This document shows positions 49,197-57,846 of a stretch of DNA of 64,000 nucleotides, piece by piece. Every line of letters begins with the position of its first letter. The first letter of the stretch is position 1. The translations under genes were made by a program, and so were the position numbers. The DNA lies in the NCBI GenBank assembly GCA_023265395.1, contig JAHFTX010000010.1:1-64000 (forward strand), written 5' to 3'. The stretch comes from Thermoplasmata archaeon (GTDB taxonomy: Archaea > Thermoplasmatota > DTKX01 > JAHFTX01). The notes under the pieces were generated by a model, which had not been told where the DNA came from, made no database searches, and saw only the letters and a list, made by a program, of their open reading frames with translations.

Positions 49197-50120
49197 TCAG
49201 GGTTTCGCGATGTTCCCGGGCTGCCTGCCGGCAAGTTCGGCGGATTGCAATGCCGCGGGCCCGGCGCGACACTGGAGCCACGCCGTCCCAAACAGGCCGG
49301 CTCCAGGACGCGGGATTCCCCGGAGATGCTCCGCCCGACCGAAGAGGGGAACCTCTCCAAGGGCCCCCAGCGATACATGTACCAGCCAACCGCCCATCTC
49401 AGGACCACCCTGCGACTGATCCATGGGGAGGAGCAATTCGCGCGCCCGAACGACCGGGGCGAGGAATTGCACCTCATCTGCGGGATTGCTGCTGTTGAGC
49501 AGCTGCCAGAGTGGTACGATGGCTGTTTCGGAGGGACCGGGCGCAGATTCTACCACGTGTGCTCGATCGATGAAGCCCCCGACAGCCAGAGGACGGCGAT
49601 TCCCCGGCCTGTATGCTCCTGGGTCAGCCCACCCATCCGCCGAGAAGAAGGTCCGTTGGTGGCTCGACTGCCGCTGACCATCGACAGCGACGTCCACCCG
49701 CGAATCGAATCCATTGGCCCATGGACGCATCTGGAGAATCACAGCCTGGAGCGTGCTCCCCTCAAGGAGCACGGGATAGGAACTGATCACCTGCGCTAGA
49801 CCTCCATCCAAGGGTCCGACGACGACGATAGCGAGCTCGGGCAGCAATTCGAGCACCCTGACGGCCCTCCCCACTCCCAGTGAACCTGCCTCCTGCAGGG
49901 GTACCCCCGACTCCTGGACGCGCGCAACCAATCGATCCGGTTTGACGGCCCCAAGCAGGAGGGACCAATGGCGCGCATGGGTCTGCCGCTGCATCGGATC
50001 GTGAGGGTCCAACGGGTCTGTCAGCGCCACGCTGACGGCCTGTCCGTCGGGGAGGATAAGCCCTCGTTCCTCAGGGTGAGGGAGAATGAGCCGGCAGGAC
50101 CCGCAAGGAGAGATGGGCAC
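49197..50120 (-). CDS. Protein of unknown function
   Basis: Up to 307 residues, Leu/Val-rich with no transmembrane helix. I recognise no family. Conserved-looking stretches are VRVLELLPELAIVVVGPLDG, IVPLWQLLNSSNP and GEVPLFGRAEHLRGIPRP. The minus strand is preferred over the overlapping plus-strand frame (49107-49799), because it has balanced composition and continues the minus-strand gene order. The GTG at 50120 overlaps the metallopeptidase-like gene by 50 nt. A GAGGAACGAGGG stretch just past that gene's stop suggests the real start lies near 50060. Confidence 0.5.
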   Translation of the reverse strand: MPISPCGSCRLILPHPEERGLILPDGQAVSVALTDPLDPHDPMQRQTHARHWSLLLGAVKPDRLVARVQESGVPLQEAGSLGVGRAVRVLELLPELAIVVVGPLDGGLAQVISSYPVLLEGSTLQAVILQMRPWANGFDSRVDVAVDGQRQSSHQRTFFSADGWADPGAYRPGNRRPLAVGGFIDRAHVVESAPGPSETAIVPLWQLLNSSNPADEVQFLAPVVRARELLLPMDQSQGGPEMGGWLVHVSLGALGEVPLFGRAEHLRGIPRPGAGLFGTAWLQCRAGPAALQSAELAGRQPGNIAKP

Positions 50121-50661
50121 AGAGCCGCAAGTGCTCTGCGGCCGAGACCCAAGGAACCCGGAGGTAATTGACGATCTGCGCCTCGCTCAAGCCCAACCGT
50201 CGTGCCTCTTTGATACACACCGCATAGGCCTCGATCTCGGTGGGGCGGTCGACGTAGGCGTACCGCTTGTCGTAGAGGGGCCGACCCTGGGACTGTTGAT
50301 GGACATGGACGAGCTCGTGCACCAGGTCGATGATGATCTCCTGCTCTGGACCTTCACGGAGGTAGGAGGAGCAGATCGAGATGGTCCCATCATCGTCGTC
50401 GACCCAGAGGTAGCCCTCCTCGTCGACGACGTCGACCCGAGTGGCGGCCAGGAATCGACCAAGGGCAGAAGTGCCTCCGACCAGATCGATGAGTGCTGGA
50501 CAATGGTCGGTGCACTCAAGCACCGACGAGAGGGGAGACTTCCCCACCGGGGCGTTACGCCAAAGTCGCCACCCGCACTCTATCATCGACTCCGGACGAC
50601 CGAAGCCTTCCGGCTGGGAAGTCGTCCGCATCGCCTCGGTCAATCCTGGCTGCGGCATCAA
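50071..50661 (-). CDS. Putative zinc metallopeptidase-like protein (HExxH)
   Basis: 196 residues from ATG 50661; the frame is open to 50937 but that part is antisense to the PqqB-like gene. The core reads IIIDLVHELVHVHQQSQG, a clear HExxH (HELVH), followed by EIEAYAVCIKEA, whose Glu could be the third zinc ligand (gluzincin-like). Short length and lack of a signal peptide suggest a cytosolic protein. Substrate unknown. It overlaps the unknown gene 49197-50120 and diverges from the PqqB-like gene, whose start is about 54 nt away. Confidence 0.65.
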   Translation of the reverse strand: MMPQPGLTEAMRTTSQPEGFGRPESMIECGWRLWRNAPVGKSPLSSVLECTDHCPALIDLVGGTSALGRFLAATRVDVVDEEGYLWVDDDDGTISICSSYLREGPEQEIIIDLVHELVHVHQQSQGRPLYDKRYAYVDRPTEIEAYAVCIKEARRLGLSEAQIVNYLRVPWVSAAEHLRLCAHLSLRVLPAHSPSP

Positions 50662-50714
50662 GGATTCGGTTGCTGGGCGAAAGGAACTAGTAGCAGGGGG
50701 GGGGCTCGACGCTC

Positions 50715-51674
50715 GTGGCAACCCGAGGCCCGGGTAACGGACGAACGCCCCCGCTCGCGCGCGCGGGTGTCGTGGTCCTGGGTACCGGCCAGGATGCGGG
50801 GGTTCCTCAGGTCGGTTGCGACTGTCCCACCTGCGAGCGCGCCTGGCGGGACGACACGATACGTCGGCTCCCACCGGCACTGGGCGTCTGGTCATCCGAT
50901 GATGAGGGATTGGTCTACGGCCTCCTCGTCGACGCAAGCCCGCAAATCACGGTGCAACTTGCGATGCTCCAGGCCGCCTCAGGACGCAAAGCGGCGCGAC
51001 GTCACCCTGTCGATCGAATCCTGTTGACCCATGCCCACATCGGTCACTACCTGGGACTAGCCCTACTTGGCCGCGAAGGGGCCTCGACGCATGGGATTCC
51101 CGTGCTCTGCAGCAAGACGATGGATCGGTTCGTCCGCGCCAACCGACCCTTCTCGCATCTGGTCGAGCGGAGCGAGCTGGTCCTCCAGGTCATCGCACCG
51201 GGCAAGCCCCTCGATCTCCTACCTGGCGTGCGCGGGAGTGTGCATCTGGTACCTCATCGCGGTGAGGACAGCGACACGCTCGCCCTCTCCCTCGAGGGCG
51301 CTGGACGCTCTGTGCTCTACATGCCTGACGTCGACCGGCTCGGGCCCGAGGAACTCGCCATGATCAGTCATCATGACGTTTGCCTGGTCGACGGCACGTT
51401 CTTCTCGTCAGCCGAGCTGCAGGGGCGCACCCAGGCGGAGGTGCCGCATCCACCGATGGAGATCAGCCTCAGAGCCCTCCCGCGCCGCCAAGGGGTCTAC
51501 TTCACGCACATCAACCATTCCAACCCTGTCCTTCTTCAAGAAAGCGTGGAACGCGCCGCGCTGACGAGCTCAGGCCATGCCCTGGCCGTCGATGGCCAGT
51601 GGTTCGCCCTAGGGAGCAAGGAGGAAGGAATCGCCCATTGGCCGTGGGAGGCTACCCCTCCCCCATCTCGATGA
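50715..51674 (+). CDS. PqqB-like metallo-beta-lactamase-fold hydrolase
   Basis: 319 residues. PqqB hallmarks are present: VVVLGTGQDAGVPQVGCDCP and TCERA at the N-terminus, LLTHAHIGHYLGLALLG (His motif), HLVPHRGED, LYMPDVDRLG and VYFTHINHSNPVLLQ. PqqB hydroxylates a tyrosine-derived intermediate in pyrroloquinoline quinone synthesis. No pqqA, C, D or E is in the window, so this is likely a PqqB-like MBL enzyme with another substrate. The two CxxC-like cysteines match the PqqB N-terminal metal or structural site. GTG 50715 is the assumed start. The 3' end overlaps the convergent membrane gene by 23 bp. Confidence 0.78.
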   Translation: MATRGPGNGRTPPLARAGVVVLGTGQDAGVPQVGCDCPTCERAWRDDTIRRLPPALGVWSSDDEGLVYGLLVDASPQITVQLAMLQAASGRKAARRHPVDRILLTHAHIGHYLGLALLGREGASTHGIPVLCSKTMDRFVRANRPFSHLVERSELVLQVIAPGKPLDLLPGVRGSVHLVPHRGEDSDTLALSLEGAGRSVLYMPDVDRLGPEELAMISHHDVCLVDGTFFSSAELQGRTQAEVPHPPMEISLRALPRRQGVYFTHINHSNPVLLQESVERAALTSSGHALAVDGQWFALGSKEEGIAHWPWEATPPPSR

Positions 51675-52560
51675 GGGAGGCGACGAGCTGGAGCACTGCT
51701 GAGGCCACGAGCAGGTATCCACCGACCTCCATCCCCCATTCGAGGGTCACCGTCTGGTACTCCAGGAAAGTCTCGGTCGTCCTGCCACCGAACGGATTCG
51801 CCCCGATGTACTCAATGATCCGCAGCAGCGCCGGTGGTACGTCGCCAGGGAGCATGACAGAGAGACGATTGATCAAGACGAGGAGTATCCCCAGTGGGAC
51901 GAGGGTGATTAGCCCGCCCCGGAGGAATCTGCGTGCCCGCTGCCCTGCGGTGGTCGCGCGAACGATCGTGACGAGGCTAAGGATCGCTGCGATGATGAAG
52001 AACACCCCGATGGGGACCCCCAAATCGATGACTGGGGCGGTCCCTGCGCCCCCCGCTAGGACTTGGTGCACGCGAAGTCCCTCGAATCCGTCGATTCGGA
52101 CGAGCTCAACGAAACCCGGGGTGGTGTAGGGCCCATCATCGATTCGAGCGTGAACCGTGAACCACGGCAGGAAAAGTGACGCGAGGAACAAGAGGATTCC
52201 AGCAATCCCCACCCCCGTGCCAATGTTGAGGGGCGCACGGGTACGCCCAGCTTGCTGCGCTGGTGGTCTCCATCGGTCCTCCCGATCATGGGTTTCAGAA
52301 CCACCTTCGTTGTGGTCGAGACGTCGGCGAGTAGCACGGGCTCCTTGCCGACCGTGGCGCGGTGGCGGTGCGACTGCGACCTGCCCGTGTGCAATGCCGG
52401 TGGCGGGCCTCCGCGAGTGGGCTGCATCCGGGGAATCCCACACGCCCCACTCCACCTCGTCCTCCGGCGTTGGGCCAGATGGTCGTCGCCGTTGGGTGCG
52501 TCTTGGTGTCGCCACGACGGACAATTGGGCACGCAGCATCAATTGTTCGTTCGAGTTCAC
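51652..52560 (-). CDS. Membrane protein of unknown function
   Basis: A low-complexity, Arg/Pro-rich N-terminal region precedes four hydrophobic segments: GIAGILLFLASLFLPWFTV, IGVFFIIAAILSLVTIV, GGLITLVPLGILLVLI and GGYLLVASAVLQLVASL. Between the first and second helices lies an extracytoplasmic loop of ~45 residues. No family recognised. The start is uncertain: GTG 52560, ATG 52539 and TTG 52692 are all in frame without a strong ribosome site. Only the last ~200 residues are confident. Confidence 0.55.
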   Translation of the reverse strand: MNSNEQLMLRAQLSVVATPRRTQRRRPSGPTPEDEVEWGVWDSPDAAHSRRPATGIAHGQVAVAPPPRHGRQGARATRRRLDHNEGGSETHDREDRWRPPAQQAGRTRAPLNIGTGVGIAGILLFLASLFLPWFTVHARIDDGPYTTPGFVELVRIDGFEGLRVHQVLAGGAGTAPVIDLGVPIGVFFIIAAILSLVTIVRATTAGQRARRFLRGGLITLVPLGILLVLINRLSVMLPGDVPPALLRIIEYIGANPFGGRTTETFLEYQTVTLEWGMEVGGYLLVASAVLQLVASLIEMGEG

Positions 52561-52858
52561 TCCGCCAAGACCGCGCCCCCATGGAAGCAGGACGAGAGGA
52601 TGCCGAGGATCTTTTCGAGTGGGGGCAGGCCGAGTTCCGGTATCTGGGTTTCGACCTCTGACGGTCGGTTGCGCGGACGTGAGTTCTTCCAATCCAGACC
52701 ATTTCAGCGCACATGATCGCCAGCGCGGACCTGGACATGGCGCAGCGGAAGCGCCCAGCGCCCGATACCTCTATGCGGCCTGGCCCTTTGGGTAACACCC
52801 CTCGTCGCGTGTCGTCAACCACCACCAGAACGATGGGACTACCCGGCCACGGTGTCTG
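52561..52858. other. Spacer without a supported gene
   Basis: About 300 bases between the membrane gene (-) and arcS (+). A few short frames cross it on both strands, but none shows a ribosome site or a recognisable product. No TATA box is convincing. Confidence 0.35.
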
Positions 52859-54760
52859 ATGCCCCCGACCCCTGCGTACTCCGAGAGTGCTCACCTCCTG
52901 GATCCTCTTGGTTTGGAACGACTGTACCAGAATCCCTGGCGGGCCACGCGACGTGGGCGAGACCTCTCTCTGGCGACGTCAAGCATCGAGTGGATCGGTG
53001 CCCCTGATGCGGGTCCGGCGATCCGGACACCGCTGGTGGTGGCCCTTCCCACCGACGCAACGCAGGTCGCACCTCCTGCTTCACCATTCGACCCTTCCCC
53101 GGGCAAGGAGGGTCCCGCGGATCAGCACTCGGGCTTGCCATACCCAGGGTTCTTCGCGGAGTTGACGGACGCGCAACCATCGTTGCAGAATACCACGTTG
53201 GCGCAGGGGAGGATTCTCGTGCTCAGGAGCATCGAGCGCTTCTCCGAGATTCCACCTGAGGGGCGACCAAGGCCCTGGATGGTCATCCTCCCGAGGGCAC
53301 AAGACCACCAGGGGGATCCCCGGCGATTCGTCGAGACCATCGTCTCTGCCCGCGCAGCACTCGGACCAGAGCCACTACTCTACACCCCCGGGCTTGGCCT
53401 CCCCTCGGAGCTGGCGACCCTGGTACTGCTGACGGTCGATGTCGTCGACACTGCAGCGGTCGATCTTGCCGCCCAGATGGGGCTGAGCACGTCAACCACC
53501 GGCCTCCAGGGCCTCCAGGGTCCGATGGCAGAGGGGGCGCAGTTGCCCCTCGCCAGCGACCACGAGCACGCCGCGAAGCTGCTCCAGGAGAACCGTCAGG
53601 CCTTGGTGGCCGAGGCGGCACTGCTCGCCAGGGCGGTCGAGGGAGAACGCGCGCGCGAGGTTGTCAGCCAGCGGATGTTCGCCCATCCGTGGACCGTGGC
53701 GGCGGTCCGGGCGTTCGAGAGCCATCCAAGCGAGGTCGCACTCCGTCTCGCCCCGGTACGCAGGAAGCGATGCATCGTCTTGAGCGACGATGACCTCGGG
53801 CGGCCCGACATCCAAAAGTACCTTCAACGGCTGGAAGGCTACCGCCGACCCCCCGCAGCAGAGGTCGCGCTCTTGGTCCCCTGTTCTGCACGTAAGCCCT
53901 ACTCAAGCTCCCGTTCGCTTCGTGCAACGATGCAGCTCGTCCAAAGCTTGCCCAACCCTTGGGCGGTCCATGTCATCGTCGTCACCTCACCGTTGGGCGC
54001 CGTGCCGCTCGACCTGGAGGCCACGCACCCGGCAGCCGTCTACGACATCCCGGTCACGGGCACCTGGAGCCCCCGCGAGGAGAGGCTCATCCGCGATCGG
54101 GTGGGCAGGCTGCTGCGGGGGGGGCAGTATCGCTTTGCCGCGGCCTGCGTCCCAGGCCTGCAGGTGCTACACGAGGTCCAGGGCCTGGATGTGGTCATCA
54201 CCGAGGGCAAACCGCACCAAAACGAGGTCAGTGCGCAGCTGCGCGGGCCCTTGCACTCAGCCGTCACCGCCCTACAGAAGGTCGCTGCACGTGACCGCTT
54301 GGCCCAAGACCTCCGTGCGCTGGTCACCTTTCAACTAGGGAGGGATGCTGCGCAATGCCTGACCGATGCTCGGGTCCGTGGTCGCCCCCCGTGGTGTCGT
54401 CTGATCGGATCGGAGGGCGACCTGGGCGGTTGCGTGCCCGGAAGCGCAGGGTTCGTCCCGACGGTGTCGGGGTGGCAGCGCCTTGCCTCGACAGGACGAT
54501 GGTGGGTCGAGGTGGGCGATCTGCCCAAGACAGGGAGTGTCTTCTGCGCGGGGATTTCCAGCGCGGATCAGGCGATCTCCCCAGGGGATGAGGTGTGGCT
54601 CCGCCAAGGGGGTGCCCTCGTCGGCTGTGGGACCGCAGCCGCTAGTGGGTGGGAGATGCAATCTTCGCGGCGTGGGTTGGGAGTGAGGGTCCGTCACTGG
54701 GTTTCCCCTGTCCAGGAGGCAGAAACTGCGGGGGAGGCGGCAGCCGCCGGCCACCCTTGA
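52859..54760 (+). CDS. arcS: Archaeosine synthase ArcS (TGT-like, with PUA domain)
   Basis: 633 residues. ArcS converts preQ0 at position 15 of archaeal tRNA to archaeosine. The N-terminal ~300 residues are a degenerate TGT-like domain. The ArcS signature PCSARKPYSSSRS occurs near 341-353 with the reactive Lys346. A C-terminal PUA RNA-binding domain (about 555-620; GDEVWLRQGGALVGCG) closes the protein. The published family motif is PC-x3-KPY-x2-S-x2-H; here the last position is Leu, not His. Length and order are normal, so it is probably functional, with that substitution to note. No tgtA or queuosine-pathway gene is adjacent. The promoter of the chemotaxis locus starts one base past its stop. 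Confidence 0.85.
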   Translation: MPPTPAYSESAHLLDPLGLERLYQNPWRATRRGRDLSLATSSIEWIGAPDAGPAIRTPLVVALPTDATQVAPPASPFDPSPGKEGPADQHSGLPYPGFFAELTDAQPSLQNTTLAQGRILVLRSIERFSEIPPEGRPRPWMVILPRAQDHQGDPRRFVETIVSARAALGPEPLLYTPGLGLPSELATLVLLTVDVVDTAAVDLAAQMGLSTSTTGLQGLQGPMAEGAQLPLASDHEHAAKLLQENRQALVAEAALLARAVEGERAREVVSQRMFAHPWTVAAVRAFESHPSEVALRLAPVRRKRCIVLSDDDLGRPDIQKYLQRLEGYRRPPAAEVALLVPCSARKPYSSSRSLRATMQLVQSLPNPWAVHVIVVTSPLGAVPLDLEATHPAAVYDIPVTGTWSPREERLIRDRVGRLLRGGQYRFAAACVPGLQVLHEVQGLDVVITEGKPHQNEVSAQLRGPLHSAVTALQKVAARDRLAQDLRALVTFQLGRDAAQCLTDARVRGRPPWCRLIGSEGDLGGCVPGSAGFVPTVSGWQRLASTGRWWVEVGDLPKTGSVFCAGISSADQAISPGDEVWLRQGGALVGCGTAAASGWEMQSSRRGLGVRVRHWVSPVQEAETAGEAAAAGHP

Positions 54761-54770
54761 ATATTTATAC
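54761..54770 (+). promoter_or_regulatory. TATA box of the chemoreceptor operon
   Basis: ATATTTATAC directly follows the arcS stop. Transcription would start near 54793, about 37 nt before the GTG of the small protein gene. Confidence 0.6.
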
Positions 54771-54829
54771 AGACCACCTGTTGCGAACGCGACCATCCGG
54801 CGGCGCGGGGGAAGACAGGCAGGTGCAGC

Positions 54830-55054
54830 GTGGCCAATGAGCTTGCGCAGCGTATCGAAAAGCTGCTCGAGCCCATCATCGGCGACTTCATCGCGAAGGC
54901 CGCGGTTAAGGCCCAATGCCGGGCGATTGGTACCACGCCTGACGAGCTAACCGTGAACGATCTCGACCCCCTCTCTCGTCGCATCGAAGCGGCAATCAAG
55001 ATTTATGGTCACGACGCGACGGAGATCGGGGATGCAATCCGGAGGATGCGCTGA
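54830..55054 (+). CDS. Small protein co-translated with the chemoreceptor
   Basis: 74 residues (GTG start), acidic and helical: [60 protein letters not shown] do not recognise the family. Its TGA overlaps the ATG of the methyl-accepting protein (TGATG), and GGAGG inside its end is that gene's ribosome site, so production of the two is coupled. A role in receptor assembly or sensing is inferred from this arrangement alone. Confidence 0.65.
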   Translation: MANELAQRIEKLLEPIIGDFIAKAAVKAQCRAIGTTPDELTVNDLDPLSRRIEAAIKIYGHDATEIGDAIRRMR

Positions 55055-56703
55055 TGGCACTGCACAAGTCGACGAACCCGCTGACGGCTGATGCCGACGA
55101 GCTCAATCTGATCATCGAGTCCTCTGACATCGCCATCATCAAGGAAGACCTCGCCGGCACGATCATCGGGTTCAACCGCGTTGCCGGAAGGATCTTCGGC
55201 TTCGAGCCCGAAGAGGTCGTTGGGAAGGCCTCCCCACTGGTCCCCGAGAACCTGCGCAACCAGGTCAAGGAGCAGTTCGCGAGCGTTGCCAAACGTGGCG
55301 AACCTATCATCAGTGTCGAGACTCAGCGGTTCCACAAGGATGGGTACCTCATCGACATCCAGCTGAGCTTCTTTCCGGCCCTCGACGAGGATGGAAAAGT
55401 GGTCGCGATCACCTCCTCTGTCCGGGACATCACGGTGTTCAAGAAGGAGCAGCAGGAGCGTGAGCTGCTCGAACAGCACATCCAAGAATCCCTGATGGTC
55501 GAGCAGGAGGCACGCTCCTACCTCGAAGGCCAGATCCGCCGGTTCATGGAAGCGGTCAACAAGATGGCCGAGGGCGATCTGCGGGTCACTATCAAGGCGG
55601 AACGCGACGACGACTTTGGGAAACTCGCCGAGGCCTTCACGGCGATGATGGCCTCAATGAAGGACCTTATCCGTCGGGTCCAAGAGACTTCCACCGAAGT
55701 CGCGACGACAGCGCAGCAATTGGCAGCAAGCAGCGAGGAGATGAACGCGACCACTGAGGAGGTCAGCGCCACCGTCGAGCAGATCGCCCAAGGGGCCCAA
55801 GACCAAGCCCAACAAATCGAGGGAGCCTCGACCGTCATCGAAATCATGTCGATGGCCGCCCAGGAAGTCGCGGCCAAAGCCAACAGCGCGGCCGCGAGCA
55901 GCCGGGCCGCTGCCGCTCTCGCGACCGAAGGGGGAGCCAGCGCCAAGGAAGCCATGCAGAAGATGCAACAGACCTACGACGTGGTCATGGCGACCTCCAA
56001 AGTGGTCCAGGGGCTTGGCCAGCGGTCCGAGAGCATCAACAAGATCGCTGATCGAGTGACCGCGATCGCCGGCCAGACCAACCTGCTGGCACTCAATGCC
56101 GCCATCGAGGCTGCGCATGCGGGGGACCAAGGGCGCGGCTTCGCGGTGGTAGCCGACGAAGTGCGGCGCCTTGCAGATCAGTCCATGCGCTCGGCCGATG
56201 ACATCTCGGAGTTGATCAAGGAGATCTCCCGAGAGACCGTCAATGCCGTCCAATCGATGGAAACTGGCACAAAGGAGGTGACAGTGGCCATGCAAGTAGT
56301 GGCGCAAGCCTCCCAGAAACTGCAGGAGATCGCCCAAGTCGTCACGGAGACCTCCCAGATGGTGCAGGACATTTCGGCGGCAGCGATTCAACAGGAGAAG
56401 GGGACCGAGCGCGTCGTCGAGGCTACCGACAAGATTGCCACGGTTGCCGAGGAGACCGCAGCGGGGTCGGAGGAAGCCTCCGCCTCGACCGAGCAGCAAC
56501 GGGCTGCGATGGAGGAGATCACCGCCTCGGCCCAGGACCTAGCCAAGATGGCAGAGAAGCTCCACGAGGTCAGCAGGGCGTTTTCGATCCGGACCGACGA
56601 GGAAGAGACCGAGGTTGCGATGACGGACGAGGAGAGAGCGGCGCTCGAGGAGGAGCTCCGCAAGCGCCTGACTGAGGAACTACGGAAGCGCAAGTCGCGC
56701 TAG
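55054..56703 (+). CDS. Soluble methyl-accepting chemotaxis protein (PAS-HAMP-like-MA)
   Basis: 549 residues without a transmembrane helix. A PAS domain (about 10-125; [39 protein letters not shown]) leads through a coiled coil to a HAMP-like segment ([33 protein letters not shown]). The long signalling coiled coil follows, with the hairpin tip [20 protein letters not shown] plus [17 protein letters not shown], which binds CheA and CheW. The C-terminus is highly charged. A cytoplasmic PAS receptor suggests sensing of an internal redox, energy or ligand state. It heads the che locus together with the small overlapping protein. Confidence 0.93.
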   Translation: MALHKSTNPLTADADELNLIIESSDIAIIKEDLAGTIIGFNRVAGRIFGFEPEEVVGKASPLVPENLRNQVKEQFASVAKRGEPIISVETQRFHKDGYLIDIQLSFFPALDEDGKVVAITSSVRDITVFKKEQQERELLEQHIQESLMVEQEARSYLEGQIRRFMEAVNKMAEGDLRVTIKAERDDDFGKLAEAFTAMMASMKDLIRRVQETSTEVATTAQQLAASSEEMNATTEEVSATVEQIAQGAQDQAQQIEGASTVIEIMSMAAQEVAAKANSAAASSRAAAALATEGGASAKEAMQKMQQTYDVVMATSKVVQGLGQRSESINKIADRVTAIAGQTNLLALNAAIEAAHAGDQGRGFAVVADEVRRLADQSMRSADDISELIKEISRETVNAVQSMETGTKEVTVAMQVVAQASQKLQEIAQVVTETSQMVQDISAAAIQQEKGTERVVEATDKIATVAEETAAGSEEASASTEQQRAAMEEITASAQDLAKMAEKLHEVSRAFSIRTDEEETEVAMTDEERAALEEELRKRLTEELRKRKSR

Positions 56704-56739
56704 CCGGCTTCGGAAGGGGACGTCGATTGGGGGGTTGCG

Positions 56740-57288
56740 TTGACACCACCCGCTCGGCATCCCCATGGTCGTAAGGACCCTCGCAGCGCGCCTGAGGAGT
56801 TCGGCCGCGAGGTCCAACTGGTCGTGTTCCAACTGGGGGAGGAGCAGTTCGCGTTCCCGGTATCGTCGGTCAAAGAGATCAACCGGCTGCTCCCAATCAC
56901 CCGTATCCCTCGTTCACCGCACTTCCTCGAGGGTGTCATCAACCTCCGTGGCCAGATCACCGCTGTCGTGGACCTGCGCAAGAAGTTCCACATGCCCGAT
57001 TGGCCTCGCGACGACGACACCCGGATCATCGTCCTCAAGGTCGACGAACTCCTGGTGGGACTGATTGTCGACAAGGTGCACGAAGTCCGCAGGATACCGG
57101 AAGCCGCGATTGCCCCACCCCCACCAGTCATCCTCGCTGAGATGGACCGCCACTACCTGACGGGCGTGGGCAAGGTCGAGGACCGCCTAATCATCATCCT
57201 CAATGCCCATGGGCTCCTCAGCAAGCGTGAAGTGGAAGTGGTCGACCAGCTCGAGCACCAAGAGGCCGCGTCTTCTGCCTCCCATTGA
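56740..57288 (+). CDS. cheW: CheW coupling protein
   Basis: 182 residues. CheW links receptor and CheA kinase. The two-lobed CheW fold is evident: VQLVVFQLGEEQFAFPVSSV, EINRLLPITRIPRSPHFLEG, VINLRGQITAVVDLRKKF and LIVDKVHEVRRIPEAAI. The N-terminal ~25 residues precede the domain. TTG 56740 is the apparent start, 5 nt after a GGGGGG run. It lies 36 nt after the chemoreceptor stop and is followed by a hairpin at 57307-57324, so it probably ends the first che transcript. Confidence 0.92.
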   Translation: MTPPARHPHGRKDPRSAPEEFGREVQLVVFQLGEEQFAFPVSSVKEINRLLPITRIPRSPHFLEGVINLRGQITAVVDLRKKFHMPDWPRDDDTRIIVLKVDELLVGLIVDKVHEVRRIPEAAIAPPPPVILAEMDRHYLTGVGKVEDRLIIILNAHGLLSKREVEVVDQLEHQEAASSASH

Positions 57289-57306
57289 CCTCCCCTCGTA
57301 GTCGCA

Positions 57307-57324
57307 CCCCTTCGGACGAAGGGG
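57307..57324 (+). terminator. Hairpin after cheW
   Basis: CCCCTTC (57307-57313) and GAAGGGG (57318-57324) form a 7-bp stem with a GGAC loop, 18 nt past the cheW stop and just before the TATA box of cheY. Confidence 0.45.
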
Positions 57325-57338
57325 GCGCAATCCTGAGA

Positions 57339-57347
57339 GCTTATATA
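57339..57347 (+). promoter_or_regulatory. TATA box of the cheY-cheB-cheA segment
   Basis: GCTTATATA lies about 60 nt before the cheY start; transcription would begin near 57370. An AGGGAA ribosome site follows at about 57383. Confidence 0.6.
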
Positions 57348-57399
57348 CAGAAGCGGCACATCCCTGGCCGTTCCCATCTCGCAGGGAAGCACGGTGCGC

Positions 57400-57768
57400 A
57401 TGGCCCCGAACCGCACAGTCCTCATCGCTGATGATTCGCAGTTCATGCGATTCGTCCTTCGCAAGATTCTTGAGAAGCACAGCTTCACCGTGGTGGCGGA
57501 TGTCGAGAACGGCATGAAGGCCGTCGAGTCCTACAAGCAGAACAAGCCGGACCTGGTCACGATGGACGTGGTCATGCCAGGTATGGATGGAATCGAGGCG
57601 ACTCGCGCGATACTCGAGTTCGACGACAAAGCGAGGATTATCGTCGTCAGTGCCTTAGGCCAGCAGCCGCTGGTCAATGAGGCGATGGACGCCGGCGCCA
57701 AGACCTTCATCGTCAAGCCCTTCGAGGAATCGAAGGTCGTCGAGGTCATCGACGAAATCTTCAGCTGA
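57400..57768 (+). CDS. cheY: CheY response regulator
   Basis: 122 residues from ATG 57400 (GTG 57394 would add two). A single receiver domain: acidic pair in LIADDSQF, phospho-acceptor Asp56 in TMDVVMPGMDG, Ser in VVSALG and Lys in FIVKPFEE. Phosphorylated by CheA, it signals to the motility motor; in archaea this goes through an adaptor such as CheF to the archaellum, neither of which is in the window. It has its own TATA box. Confidence 0.93.
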   Translation: MAPNRTVLIADDSQFMRFVLRKILEKHSFTVVADVENGMKAVESYKQNKPDLVTMDVVMPGMDGIEATRAILEFDDKARIIVVSALGQQPLVNEAMDAGAKTFIVKPFEESKVVEVIDEIFS

Positions 57769-57846
57769 CCTGGGTCGATCGCCTCGCCCTGGGGTCGGTG
57801 ACCCATACGCCAGTAGCGGAGAATGGCCGCAGGCAGGCAACTGACC

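Noticed and set aside
49107-49799. A 230-residue plus-strand frame
   Set aside because: It overlaps the more balanced minus-strand frame 49197-50120 and the minus-strand small membrane gene. It has no ribosome site and no hydrophobic or catalytic pattern.
50662-50937. N-terminal extension of the HExxH protein
   Set aside because: Arg/Pro-rich sequence that is antisense to the start of the PqqB-like gene. ATG 50661 begins a sensible protein.
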